Source of the DNA: JAXGXJ01 sp040772905
GTDB taxonomy: Bacteria; Actinomycetota; Thermoleophilia; RBG-16-64-13
Assembly (NCBI GenBank): GCA_040772905.1
Contig: JAXGXJ010000004.1
Span: 62,001 to 126,000, forward strand
Direction: 5' to 3'
Length of the DNA: 64,000 bases
Part shown: positions 30,204-38,915 of the stretch, one piece after another
Layout of the letters: each line of letters starts with the position of its first letter
Numbering within the stretch: the stretch's first letter is position 1
Made by a program: the position numbers and the translations under genes
Notes under the pieces: model-generated
Databases searched by the model: none
What the model was told of the DNA's origin: nothing
What the model saw: only the letters and a program-made list of their open reading frames with translations

Positions 30204-30759
30204 CTGAACCCTCCAAGCTAGCCATTGGGCTGATCAACAGTTCGCGGAGCCGTTCCAGCCGGTGACGCAGGCTCGCATCGGCGATGCGATCGCCGATGCG
30301 CAGCTTCAACCCGCCAAGGATCTCCGTGTCTACGGACAACGTCAGTTGCACGGTCTTCTGCAGAGACGACTCTATCTTCGCCTTGAGTGCCTGCTCCAGT
30401 TCGGCAGTGAGGGGCACAGCAGTGACGACTTGCACATGGACGATGCCCTCGGCCTCCTCCACCAGCGCCACGAATCCCTCATGGACTTCGGCCAAGTAGG
30501 CCTCCCGGCTCTTGTCCACCAGCAGGCGAAGGAGGTTGCGCACGAGTTCGTCGCCTCCGGCCGTGAGTTCGTCGAGCACCTGCTTCTTCTGATGGTCGGA
30601 TATCTCCTCGGCCACCAGGAACCGGCGCAACTCGGACGACTCCTCCAGGGCGGCGACGAACGCGCCCAGGTCACGACGCACCTCAGCCACGCGGCCCTCT
30701 TCCAGGGCCGCCTCGTAGAGGGCGGTGGCATATACACGCGATACTTTGCTCTGGCTCAA
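30187..30759 (-). CDS. atpH: ATP synthase F1 delta subunit
   Basis: 190 residues from TTG. OSCP/delta fold: an N-terminal helical domain starting KVSRVYATALYEAALEEG and a C-terminal part with LGGLKLRIGDRIADASLRHRL (about 150-172). Delta links F1 to the peripheral stalk. Overlaps atpA. Confidence 0.93.
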   Translation of the reverse strand: MSQSKVSRVYATALYEAALEEGRVAEVRRDLGAFVAALEESSELRRFLVAEEISDHQKKQVLDELTAGGDELVRNLLRLLVDKSREAYLAEVHEGFVALVEEAEGIVHVQVVTAVPLTAELEQALKAKIESSLQKTVQLTLSVDTEILGGLKLRIGDRIADASLRHRLERLRELLISPMASLEGSVEAAS

Positions 30760-30774
30760 GGCTGTGCTCTTCTT

Positions 30775-31281
30775 CTAATTCTCGCTGACCTTGCTCAGGT
30801 CGATCTCGTTTATGGCTTCCTGGATGAGTCGCAACTGATCCTCGCCGGTCAGTCCCTTGCGGGTCACTCGCTCGGTGGCCGCCACGGTCAGGTCGGCCAC
30901 TTCCTCACGGATGCGCTCCAAGGCCTGACTGGTGTCGCGCTCGATCTGTTTGTGCGCTCTCGCCAACGTGGCTTCGGCCTGGACGCGGGCCTCCTCCAAC
31001 AGTTCGGCCTTGCTGGCCTCGCCCAGCTTGCGGGCCCGGTCGAGGATGCCCTCGGCCTCCTGGCGCGCCTCGGACAGCTGCGCTTTGTAGTTGGCCAGCA
31101 ACTCCTGGGCCTCGTCGCGCAGTCTCTCGGCGTCGTGGATGGCCTGGTGAATGTCGTCTTGGCGCTTCTTCTGCAGCTTCACCAGCGGGTTGAAGGCGAA
31201 CTTGTACAGCATCGCGATCAACACCAAGAAGGTGATGAGCGACCAGACGAACAACCCTGGGTCTATCTCGAATATCTGCAT
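30775..31281 (-). CDS. atpF: ATP synthase F0 b subunit
   Basis: 168 residues. One N-terminal membrane helix (about 8-28) followed by a long charged coiled coil rich in Ala, Glu, Arg and Lys. It forms the peripheral stalk. Only one b-type gene is present, so a b2 homodimer is expected. Confidence 0.95.
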   Translation of the reverse strand: MQIFEIDPGLFVWSLITFLVLIAMLYKFAFNPLVKLQKKRQDDIHQAIHDAERLRDEAQELLANYKAQLSEARQEAEGILDRARKLGEASKAELLEEARVQAEATLARAHKQIERDTSQALERIREEVADLTVAATERVTRKGLTGEDQLRLIQEAINEIDLSKVSEN

Positions 31282-31345
31282 TCTGTTCCTGGCCTCTCCT
31301 GCACTCGTGCCTCCGACCCCGAGGGGTCACGCACGCGGATGTTTG

Positions 31346-31576
31346 CTAGACGACAAAGAGCAGGATGATGGCGATGACGAAGGCATACAGAGCCAACGCC
31401 TCGGTCAGAGCCATACCGATGATGAACACGGTACGGATGTCGCCGGAGGCCTCAGGCTGCCGGGCGATGGCCTCGGTGGCATGACCGGTGAGGTAACCGA
31501 TGCCGATACCCGGGCCGATCGTGGCGAACCCCATAGCGATGCCTGCTGCGAGGTTGGCGGCGGTTGCTGCATCCAT
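31346..31576 (-). CDS. atpE: ATP synthase F0 c subunit
   Basis: 76 residues, two membrane helices joined by the polar loop ARQPEA. The ion-binding Glu lies in ALTEALALYAF of the second helix. The first helix reads GPGIGIGYL, with Ile where sodium-type c subunits carry Gln, and Ala follows the Glu instead of Ser or Thr, so proton coupling is expected. Confidence 0.96.
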   Translation of the reverse strand: MDAATAANLAAGIAMGFATIGPGIGIGYLTGHATEAIARQPEASGDIRTVFIIGMALTEALALYAFVIAIILLFVV

Positions 31577-31607
31577 TACTCGTGTCCTCCTTGGTCCAGG
31601 GTTGTGC

Positions 31608-32396
31608 CTAGTGGCTACCGTAGATAGCGGTTTCCAGATAAACAGTCGAGAGCAACGCGAAGATGTAGGCCTGGATGAAGGCCACGAACACCTCGAATGC
31701 GTTCATGATGATCACGAACAAGCCGGCCGGCAGGATGATGGCTCCCGCGAACTCGAGCAGGAGGCCGATCATCACCAGGATGATGAGGTGGCCGGCGATG
31801 GTGTTGGCAAAAAGTCGGACGGAGAGCGACAGAGGCTTGAACACTGCGCCCATGATCTCCACCGGGATGAACAGGACGTTGAGCGGCTTGGCCAACGCGG
31901 GGGGCACACCCGGAGGGGTCATGAACTCCCGCACGTACTTGCGCCCGTGGTGCTTGATGCCCAGATACTGTGTGAGGACGAACACTACGATGGCCATACT
32001 GAAAGTGACGTTGATATTGGCCGTCGGTGTGTACGGCCTGAGGACCTCAGGCTTCGGGATGAGGCCTATGAGGTTCGTCACCATGATGTAGGTGAATATG
32101 GTGAGGATGAGATAGTAGTACTTCTTGCCCTTCTCCCCTATCTGGCCGCAGAGGTGACCGGTGGCCATGCCGATGAGGATCTCCGCCAGCGTCTGCAGAC
32201 CCTCGGGTTCCTTCTTGGACCTCTTCGCCGCCACGTAGAACAGGATGAAGACGATGAACGCCCCCACCCACAGATAGATGACGGCGTTGGTGATGGAGAA
32301 GTCGAAGGGCCCCACCTTGGGGATAGGGATGATGGTCTGCACGTTGAGTTCGTGCAGTGCCTCGACTATCTTGCCGCCGCTTTCCTCAGCAGCCAT
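31608..32396 (-). CDS. atpB: ATP synthase F0 a subunit
   Basis: 262 residues, five to six membrane segments. LSVRLFANTIAGHLI carries the essential Arg facing the c ring, and the last helices (AFEVFVAFIQAYIFALLSTVYL) match the family. It forms the proton half-channels. The SD GGAGGCAGGG precedes the ATG. Confidence 0.96.
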   Translation of the reverse strand: MAAEESGGKIVEALHELNVQTIIPIPKVGPFDFSITNAVIYLWVGAFIVFILFYVAAKRSKKEPEGLQTLAEILIGMATGHLCGQIGEKGKKYYYLILTIFTYIMVTNLIGLIPKPEVLRPYTPTANINVTFSMAIVVFVLTQYLGIKHHGRKYVREFMTPPGVPPALAKPLNVLFIPVEIMGAVFKPLSLSVRLFANTIAGHLIILVMIGLLLEFAGAIILPAGLFVIIMNAFEVFVAFIQAYIFALLSTVYLETAIYGSH

Positions 32397-32405
32397 CCCT
32401 GCCTC

Positions 32406-32705
32406 CTAGAGTACGCTGCTCGCCCCGGCAGAGGGCGGCGCGCCATGTCGCTTGGACACCACGATGAAGAGCCACACGGCGTTGAGCGCCGTGAAGACGA
32501 CCACGAACGCAAGGCAAAGAGCCAAGATGTTGAGCGGCGTCCACAGCCCCAAGGCCACGAGGATGCCGACGAAGATCGCCAGGCGAATGACGAAGCCCAC
32601 GATGGTGACGGCCGGCAGCATGGTGATGCTGCGCTGCGAGGCCCATCTCTGCAGACGGATGGAGAGATAGTGATACATCCCCGCAAGAATTACGCCAACA
32701 GCCAC
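32406..32705 (-). CDS. AtpI-like small membrane protein at the head of the ATP synthase operon
   Basis: 99 residues from GTG, with three to four hydrophobic segments, ending about ten bases before atpB. Position and size suit ATP synthase protein I, a helper in c-ring assembly or Mg uptake, but sequence similarity within that family is low. The GTG has no SD nearby. A perfect AGGAGG instead lies five bases before an in-frame CTG at 32726, with a stop codon just upstream, so the true product probably begins at CTG (106 residues). Confidence 0.7.
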   Translation of the reverse strand: MAVGVILAGMYHYLSIRLQRWASQRSITMLPAVTIVGFVIRLAIFVGILVALGLWTPLNILALCLAFVVVFTALNAVWLFIVVSKRHGAPPSAGASSVL

Positions 32706-32796
32706 AGATACCAGAGTAAGCCCCAGAGGATCCTCCTACTCCGACCGCTTTGCCTTTCCCCTACCCGCAAGCCGCGCCGGGAGGCGCAGCGCTCGC

Positions 32797-32826
32797 ATTA
32801 TAAAACAATGAGGCTATGAATCGCAA
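32797..32826 (-). promoter_or_regulatory. Promoter of the ATP synthase operon
   Basis: TTGCGA (32821-32826) and a perfect TATAAT (32797-32802) with an 18-base spacer, read on the minus strand, about 70 bases upstream of the AtpI-like gene. It lies in an AT-rich stretch (32795-32880) that stands out from the GC-rich surroundings, between the dCMP deaminase gene and the atp operon. The rest of this gap shows no gene. Confidence 0.7.
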
Positions 32827-32865
32827 GGAGAAATATCCGAATATCCCGATTTGATAAGTGTATAT

Positions 32866-33378
32866 CTATTCTGGTATCGGATCGCGGCCCGCGGGTCGTG
32901 TGGGCAGGTCCTTTCTTATGAGGAGCGTACCCGCCTCTTCGAAGACCTCCATGGCCAGACTGTCAGGGTAGTCCCCGGCGTAGTAGACGGCCACCACCTC
33001 GGCGTTCACCAACATCTTCGCGCATACGGCGCAGGGCTGATGGGTGCAGTAGAGCTCCGCCCCACGTATGGAGACGCCGTGATAGGCAGCCTGGATGATG
33101 GCGTTCTGCTCCGCGTGGAGGCCTCGGCAGAGTTCGTGCCGCTCGCCCGAAGGGATGCCCAACTGCTCGCGTAGGCATCCGCGCTCCTCGCAATGCCGCA
33201 GTCCTCGAGGGACCCCGTTGTAACCGGTGGCCAAGATCTGCCGGTTCTTGACCAAGACGGCGCCCACGCTGCGGCGCAGGCAACTCGAGCGAGTGGAGAC
33301 CACCTGGGCGATCTCCATGAAGTAGTCTTCCCAGGAGGGACGCGGTGCGCGACCCGCAGTCATCCCGGGCGCGGACAT
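32866..33378 (-). CDS. dCMP deaminase family protein
   Basis: 170 residues. Zinc-dependent deaminase core with HAEQNAI (His ligand and catalytic Glu) and PCAVCAKML (Cys ligands); the N-terminal SWEDYFMEIAQVVSTRSSCLRRSVGAVL is typical of ComEB/dCMP deaminases. It converts dCMP to dUMP for thymidylate synthesis, which fits with thyX and glyA nearby. ATG overlaps the glyA stop (TGATG). Confidence 0.93.
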   Translation of the reverse strand: MSAPGMTAGRAPRPSWEDYFMEIAQVVSTRSSCLRRSVGAVLVKNRQILATGYNGVPRGLRHCEERGCLREQLGIPSGERHELCRGLHAEQNAIIQAAYHGVSIRGAELYCTHQPCAVCAKMLVNAEVVAVYYAGDYPDSLAMEVFEEAGTLLIRKDLPTRPAGRDPIPE

Positions 33379-34658
33379 CAGAGCGCCATCGACGGGTACA
33401 GCGGAAACGAGGCCGTGAGTTCCCGGCTGCGTGCCAGCAAGCGGTCGAGTTCGGCCTCGCTGGGATCGCCCGTCAGCGCCTCCACGATGATCTGCCCCAC
33501 CTGCCGCATCTCCTCCGGGCCGAAGCCACGGGTGGTCATGGCGGGAGTGCCCAAGCGAAGGCCCGACGTGACGGTGGCAGGACGCTCATCATAGGGCACG
33601 CTGTTCTTGTTGGCGGTGATGCCGATGCGGTCGAGCAACTCCTGGGCCCGCTTGCCGGTCATCTCGGTGCCGCTGAAATCCACCAGCATGAGATGGTTGT
33701 CGGTGCCGCCCGACACCAGTCTCAGTCCGCCTTCCAGCAGCGCCTCAGCCAAAGCCCGGGCATTGACGACGGTGCGGTGCTGCCTGACCCTGAACTCCTC
33801 GGTGGAAGCCAGGAGGAAACACACAGCCTTACCCGCGATCACATGCTCCAGGGGCCCACCCTGCAGACCGGGGAAGACCGCCTTGTCCAAGCGGGCGCCG
33901 TCCTCCTTGCGGCAGAAGACGGCCCCCCCGCGCGGACCGGCCAGGGTCTTGTGGGTGGTGGTGGTGACCCATTGCGCGTGCGGCAGCGGCGAGGGATGCG
34001 CCCCGCCGGCGACCAGCCCTGCGATGTGAGCCATGTCCACCATCAACTGGGCTCCCACCTCGTCGGCGATGGCGCGGAAAGCGGCGAAGTCCAGCAGGCG
34101 CGGATAGGCGCTGGCCCCCGCCACGATGAGCTTGGGGCGGTTGTGCAGCGCCTGCGCCCGCACTTCCTCCATGTCGATGAGGCCGGTCTCGCGCTGGATG
34201 CCGTAGTGACAGAACCGATAGCTCCTGCCCGAGAAGTTGACCGTGTGGCCGTGCGTGAGGTGTCCACCATGCGCCAGACTCATAGCCAGCACCGCGTCCC
34301 CCGGCTCGAGGAAGGCCCAGTAGACCGCCTGATTGGCGGTGGATCCCGAATGCGGCTGCACGTTGGCGTACTCGGCGCCGTAGAGCGCGCAGGCACGTTC
34401 GATGGCAAGGCTCTCGACCTCATCCACCACCTCGCAGCCGCCGTAGTAGCGCCCGCCCGGATATCCCTCGGCGTACTTGTTGGTGAGGATCGTCCCCACG
34501 GCCTGCAGAACGGGCACGGGGGTGAAGTTCTCCGACGCGATCAGTTCTATGTTGCGCTGCTGCCGCTCCAGTTCTTTGTTGATGAGCGAGGCGAGGACGG
34601 GGTCCACTCTCTCCAACGGCAGGTCGGCGTAACTGGCCGGCCCCGACTCAGCGATCAC
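33378..34658 (-). CDS. glyA: Serine hydroxymethyltransferase
   Basis: 426 residues from GTG (product begins MIAESGPASYADL; GTGA overlap with rpiB; AGGGAGG ten bases upstream). RQQRNIELIASENF, YAEGYPGGRYYGGCE and the PLP lysine motif VTTTTHKTLAGPRGG are intact. GlyA interconverts serine and glycine and makes methylene-tetrahydrofolate, the carbon donor for ThyX-dependent dTMP synthesis. Confidence 0.97.
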   Translation of the reverse strand: MIAESGPASYADLPLERVDPVLASLINKELERQQRNIELIASENFTPVPVLQAVGTILTNKYAEGYPGGRYYGGCEVVDEVESLAIERACALYGAEYANVQPHSGSTANQAVYWAFLEPGDAVLAMSLAHGGHLTHGHTVNFSGRSYRFCHYGIQRETGLIDMEEVRAQALHNRPKLIVAGASAYPRLLDFAAFRAIADEVGAQLMVDMAHIAGLVAGGAHPSPLPHAQWVTTTTHKTLAGPRGGAVFCRKEDGARLDKAVFPGLQGGPLEHVIAGKAVCFLLASTEEFRVRQHRTVVNARALAEALLEGGLRLVSGGTDNHLMLVDFSGTEMTGKRAQELLDRIGITANKNSVPYDERPATVTSGLRLGTPAMTTRGFGPEEMRQVGQIIVEALTGDPSEAELDRLLARSRELTASFPLYPSMAL

Positions 34659-35107
34659 GATGATCGTCCTCCCTTGTAGCCCCCTCGCATCATCTCCAAG
34701 CGTTCGGCATACCGGCCGCCCTCGAACCCTTCCTCCAACCAGGCATCGAGGATCTCGACGGCGGCGCCCGCGCCCAGGACGCGGGCGCCCAGGCACAGGA
34801 TGTTGGCGTCGTTGTGTCTGCGGGCCATGCGCGCCGAGAACGACTCGCTCACCGACACGGCGCGGATGCCGGGGAAACGGTTGGCCGCGAGTGCCATGCC
34901 GAGCCCCGTGCCGCACACCAACACGCCCATGTCCACTTCGCCCTCCGCGACCGCCTGCGCGACCTTAGCGGCGTAGACAGGGAAATCGACCCGTTCGGGT
35001 CCATCCGTTCCCATGTCGACCACCTCGTGGCCCTGGGCGATGAGCTCCGCCACCAGCGGCTGCTTCAGTTCGAAACCGGCGTGGTCACATCCAAATCCGT
35101 AGCGCAT
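34655..35107 (-). CDS. rpiB: Ribose-5-phosphate isomerase B
   Basis: 150 residues from the ATG with AGGAGG seven bases upstream. GCDHAGFELK, CGTGLGMALAANR and SARMARRHNDANILCLGARV are the RpiB/LacAB signature, with the catalytic Cys in VCGTG. It interconverts ribose-5- and ribulose-5-phosphate. Confidence 0.95.
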   Translation of the reverse strand: MRYGFGCDHAGFELKQPLVAELIAQGHEVVDMGTDGPERVDFPVYAAKVAQAVAEGEVDMGVLVCGTGLGMALAANRFPGIRAVSVSESFSARMARRHNDANILCLGARVLGAGAAVEILDAWLEEGFEGGRYAERLEMMRGGYKGGRSS

Positions 35108-35140
35108 CTCTCTGCCTCCTGACAAACGAGGACAAGAATA

Positions 35141-36742
35141 TCAGATAGGGCTTTTGCCCCCGGGACCGGGATCGCGCACGAGGGCCGCGATGCGCGCGAG
35201 CACCTCGGCTTCCCTCACTGCACCTTCCCGCAAGACCTGCGGCTGCCCGGCTTCGGCCAACGGCCGCAGGTCCACCACCGTCGAGGGCGTACCCCCGGCA
35301 GCCGCCACCGTCCCAGCGCTGGGCGCCAAGGCCAGCGCACAGTGAGCGAGAAGCGTGAGGTCGACGTCGGCCAAGGTGGCGGCGTCCTCGGCGCCGCTCA
35401 CGTTGGCACTGGTGGCCGCGACCCCGACTCCCAAACGAGAAAGGAGACGCAGAAGAGGAGGGTGCGCGGGCACCCGCACCCCCAAAGAGTCCTCTGTGCC
35501 CACCAGCTCCGGCCGCGGCACAGAGGTGGACACCACGAACGTGTAGGGTCCGGGCAGCAGGTTGCGCAGTACCCGCACAGCGGTGGGGTCGAGGTCGGGC
35601 AGAGCCGCCACGATGCTGTCGACCGAGGGGAAGATCACCGCGACAGGTCGCGCCTGTGCGCGACCCTTGGCGTCAAACAGCCGACGCACGCCGGCCTGCG
35701 AGTCCCACCGGGCCGCCAGACCGTACACTGTGTCGGTGGGAAGGCCGATGATGGCTCCTGCCGCCAAGCCGGCCGCCAGCGCCCGCAACCGGGTCTCGTC
35801 CAACTCGTCGGGGTCTTTGACGGGTGTCCCAGGCATGGTGGCCTGCACCATGCGCTGCTTACCGGAGAGGTCCGCATGGCTGACCGCGAGGGCGAAGCCC
35901 ACCTGCCGCACGAGTTCCCTCACTGCTTCCGCCTGCCGATGACCTACTTCCAGGAGCAGCGTGCCTCCAGGCCCCAGCACACGGAACGCCTCTGGGACCA
36001 GACGACGATAGACGTCGAGACCATCGACCCCTCCGTCGAGTGCGGCCCTCGGCTCGAACGAACGTACGTCCGGGGCCAACGACAGCAATTCAGCAGAGGT
36101 GACGTAGGGAGGATTGCTCACCACCATCTGCATGCTGTCATCGGCCACCCCGGAGAGCAGATCGCCTTGGCGAAGCGACACGAGCCGGTCAAGACCCGCC
36201 TTCGACCGGTTCCGCTCGGCCACAGCCAGCGCAGCAGCGCTCGAATCGACGGCCAGCACGCCCAAGCCGCTCTCCTGGGCCAGGCTCAAGGCGATGGCGC
36301 CGCTGCCCGTACCCACGTCGACGATGCGGGGGGCCACCCCCTCCCGCCGGTCGGACCCGGCCCCCGGGTCCGGTCCGGGCTCCAGAGCGTCCCACGGAGG
36401 CCGTAGACGTAGCGTTTCCAAGGCCAGTCCCACCAACTCCTCGGTCTCCGGCCGCGGGATGAGGGTGGCCGGCGTCACCTCCAACTCAAGACGGCGGAAA
36501 TGCGCGACACCCAGCAGGTAGGCCACGGGCTCATGCGCAGCCCGCCTCGCGATCAGCGCCCGGTAGGAATCCACCTCGGTGGACACCAGGGGTCGATCGT
36601 ACTGCGTGTAGAGATGGATGCGGTCGATCCCCAGAGCATGAGCCAGCAGCAGCTCGGCATCCAGCCTGGGGGAATCGCTGCCTTTGCCACGCAGATAGCC
36701 TGCCGCCGTCTCCAGCAGCGACCCGATGGTCCACGTCTCCAC
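35141..36742 (-). CDS. Fusion of release-factor glutamine methyltransferase PrmC and threonylcarbamoyl-AMP synthase TsaC
   Basis: 533 residues from GTG with GGAG nine bases upstream. Residues about 1-300 are PrmC/HemK: IPRPETEELV (95-104), VDVGTGSGAIAL and NPPYVTSAEL (NPPY 210-213), which methylates the GGQ glutamine of RF1 and RF2. Residues about 316-520 are a YrdC/TsaC domain (GLPTDTVYGLAARW, DAKGRAQARPVAV, VAATSANVSG, GGTPSTVVDL), which makes threonylcarbamoyl-AMP for the t6A37 modification of tRNA. Elsewhere these are usually two neighbouring genes. prfA, the first enzyme's substrate, lies immediately upstream. The frame runs through without a break. Confidence 0.93.
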   Translation of the reverse strand: METWTIGSLLETAAGYLRGKGSDSPRLDAELLLAHALGIDRIHLYTQYDRPLVSTEVDSYRALIARRAAHEPVAYLLGVAHFRRLELEVTPATLIPRPETEELVGLALETLRLRPPWDALEPGPDPGAGSDRREGVAPRIVDVGTGSGAIALSLAQESGLGVLAVDSSAAALAVAERNRSKAGLDRLVSLRQGDLLSGVADDSMQMVVSNPPYVTSAELLSLAPDVRSFEPRAALDGGVDGLDVYRRLVPEAFRVLGPGGTLLLEVGHRQAEAVRELVRQVGFALAVSHADLSGKQRMVQATMPGTPVKDPDELDETRLRALAAGLAAGAIIGLPTDTVYGLAARWDSQAGVRRLFDAKGRAQARPVAVIFPSVDSIVAALPDLDPTAVRVLRNLLPGPYTFVVSTSVPRPELVGTEDSLGVRVPAHPPLLRLLSRLGVGVAATSANVSGAEDAATLADVDLTLLAHCALALAPSAGTVAAAGGTPSTVVDLRPLAEAGQPQVLREGAVREAEVLARIAALVRDPGPGGKSPI

Positions 36743-36760
36743 GTGCAGGCTCCGGAAGAG

Positions 36761-37837
36761 TCAGATCTCGGCAGCCGCGAGCTGTTCGGCGCGGTCGTGC
36801 GCCTGCAGGGCCTCGGTGAACTCCTCCAACTCTCCCTGCAGGATGGCCTCCAGGCGATGGGAGGTGAGACCGATGCGATGGTCGGTGACCCGCCCCTGAG
36901 GGAAGTTGTAGGTGCGGATCTTCTGGGCCCGGTCGCCGGTGCCCACTTGGCTGCGCCGCTGCGCCGCCAGCTCAGCGTCTTGCTGGGCTTGGGCCATGTC
37001 GTAGAGGCGGGCGCGCAGGATGCGGAACGCACGCTCCTTGTTCTGCAACTGCGACTTCTCGTCTTGACACGACACCACCAGACCGCTGGGGATATGCGTC
37101 AGCCGCACGGCCGAATCGGTGGTGTTGACCGACTGTCCGCCGGGACCGGTGGAACGATAGACGTCCACCCGCACCTCGTTCGGGTCGATGTGGATCTCGA
37201 CGTCCTCCACCTCGGGAAGTACGGCGACCGTGGCTGTGGAGGTGTGGATGCGCCCCGTCGATTCGGTGACCGGCACGCGCTGCACGCGATGCACACCCGA
37301 TTCGTACTTGAGGGCACCGTAGGCGCCCCGGCCCTTCACCTCGAAGATGACCTCCTTGATGCCGCCCAGCGTGCCCTCAGTGGTCGAGAGGATCTCGGTC
37401 TTGAAACGGAGACGCTCGGCATAGCGCATGACCATGCGCTGCAGTTCGGCCGCGAAGAGTGCGGCCTCGTCGCCGCCCGCGCCGGCACGTACCTCGACGA
37501 TGGCGTTCTTGTCGTCACGTGGGTCTTTCTCCAAGACCGCAACGCGCAAGTCCTGCTCCAGGCTCTCCATCCTCTCGCGGGCAACCGCCCGCTCCTCACT
37601 GAGGAACTCCTTCATCTCCGGGTCGAGACCGCCCTCTGCCAGCATGGCTTCGGCCTCCTCGAGAGACTGCCGCGCCTGGCGGTATGCCACCGCCAGACCG
37701 TGGGCCTCGGCGATGTCGGCGTGTGCCTTGGAGACCTCCGCGTAGCGGGCGGGGTCGCGCAAGACCTCGGGATCGGCCAGTTCCTCGGTCAAGGCCGCGT
37801 ACTTCTCTTCTATCTCTGTGGCAAGACGATCGATCAT
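36761..37837 (-). CDS. prfA: Peptide chain release factor 1
   Basis: 358 residues. The catalytic GPGGQSVNTTDSAVRLTH and the RF1 anticodon-like tripeptide region RVPVTESTGRIHTSTATVAV are present. It releases peptides at UAA and UAG. It lies directly before the PrmC-TsaC fusion. No strong SD is visible before the ATG. Confidence 0.97.
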   Translation of the reverse strand: MIDRLATEIEEKYAALTEELADPEVLRDPARYAEVSKAHADIAEAHGLAVAYRQARQSLEEAEAMLAEGGLDPEMKEFLSEERAVARERMESLEQDLRVAVLEKDPRDDKNAIVEVRAGAGGDEAALFAAELQRMVMRYAERLRFKTEILSTTEGTLGGIKEVIFEVKGRGAYGALKYESGVHRVQRVPVTESTGRIHTSTATVAVLPEVEDVEIHIDPNEVRVDVYRSTGPGGQSVNTTDSAVRLTHIPSGLVVSCQDEKSQLQNKERAFRILRARLYDMAQAQQDAELAAQRRSQVGTGDRAQKIRTYNFPQGRVTDHRIGLTSHRLEAILQGELEEFTEALQAHDRAEQLAAAEI

Positions 37838-37862
37838 AGCGAAGGGCTGGGGTGAGGACGGG

Positions 37863-38915
37863 TCACGCGGACACAGGTGCAGGCACCGTCTTGGGCGCCT
37901 CCTGCTCGGCGGTGTCGAGGGCGATCACCTCTTCGAGGGCGGCGGCGGCCACTTCCAGCTGGTCGGGAGTGGGCTCGCGGGTGGTGAGACGCTGTAGTTG
38001 CAGACCCGGCCACAGTAGGAAACGGGCCAGCACGCCGTCCGGATGCCTGCCCAGCCACTTGATGCCCACCTCGTACGAGATGCCGATGATGAAAGGTATG
38101 CCCACCAGACGCGACAACACCAACCAAGGCAGACTGGGCTTGCCGACGACGGCGAACACGAAGACCGAGATGACCATGACGATGAGCAGGAAGCCCGTGC
38201 CGCAGCGCGGATGAAGCGTCGAACGGTCGGCGGCCTGCCGCGCGTCCGGCCTGCCGCAGGCCTCGTAGGCATGGATGACTTTGTGCTCTGCCCCGTGGTA
38301 CATGAACACCCGCCGCAGGTCGGGAATGAGCGAGATGCCCAGGATATAGAGCAGGAAGATGACTATGCGGATGATGCCTTCCACCAGATTGAACAGGAAG
38401 GGATTGGCGAAGATGTCTTCGAGGAGCTTCACCACAGTGAGCGGTATGACCACAAAGAGACCGACGGCCAGCGCCAGAGCCACCACCACGGTGACAGCGA
38501 GCTGCTTCCAGCCGAAGGGGTCGTCACCGGAAGAGGCGGCTGCGTTGACCGCCTTCTCAGCCGACTCCACGTCGGACACGGCGGCGGCAGAGATCTCCAC
38601 GGAAGAGGGCTGGTCTGCCTCGGGATCCTCGAGCCCGATATTGGCGGAGATGCCGAGCGCCCTGATGCCCAGGCTCATGGAGTCGTAGAGAGCCACGACA
38701 CCGCGCACCACCGGCAGACGAAGGGCCTTGTGACGCGACCCAGGTGGAGCGAGCGGATACGCCACACGCGCGATCTCGCCGTTGGGCCGGCGTACAGCCA
38801 GTCCCCACGAATTGCGGCCTCGCATCATGACGCCTTCGATGACCGCCTGGCCGCCGAAGCTGTGCTCGGGACACGCCGCGGGGCTCTGCCGACGGCCTTG
38901 CAGCGCGGCTCTCAT
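37863..38915 (-). CDS. DUF1385 membrane protein
   Basis: 350 residues, starting at the ATG that overlaps the thyX TGA. Conserved FGGQAVIEGVMMRG at the N-terminus, several membrane segments (about 145-170, 180-215, 250-295), and YHGAEHKVIHAYE and HPRCGTGFLL between them, all typical of DUF1385 (YqhQ-like). His, Glu and Cys in these motifs could bind a metal. Function is not established; the gene is commonly found next to rpmE and prfA in Gram-positive genomes. Confidence 0.88.
   Translation of the reverse strand: MRAALQGRRQSPAACPEHSFGGQAVIEGVMMRGRNSWGLAVRRPNGEIARVAYPLAPPGSRHKALRLPVVRGVVALYDSMSLGIRALGISANIGLEDPEADQPSSVEISAAAVSDVESAEKAVNAAASSGDDPFGWKQLAVTVVVALALAVGLFVVIPLTVVKLLEDIFANPFLFNLVEGIIRIVIFLLYILGISLIPDLRRVFMYHGAEHKVIHAYEACGRPDARQAADRSTLHPRCGTGFLLIVMVISVFVFAVVGKPSLPWLVLSRLVGIPFIIGISYEVGIKWLGRHPDGVLARFLLWPGLQLQRLTTREPTPDQLEVAAAALEEVIALDTAEQEAPKTVPAPVSA

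Noticed and set aside
31346..31576. Sodium-binding signature in the c subunit
   Set aside because: The Gln of helix 1 and the Ser/Thr after the carboxylate are absent, so proton coupling is more likely.
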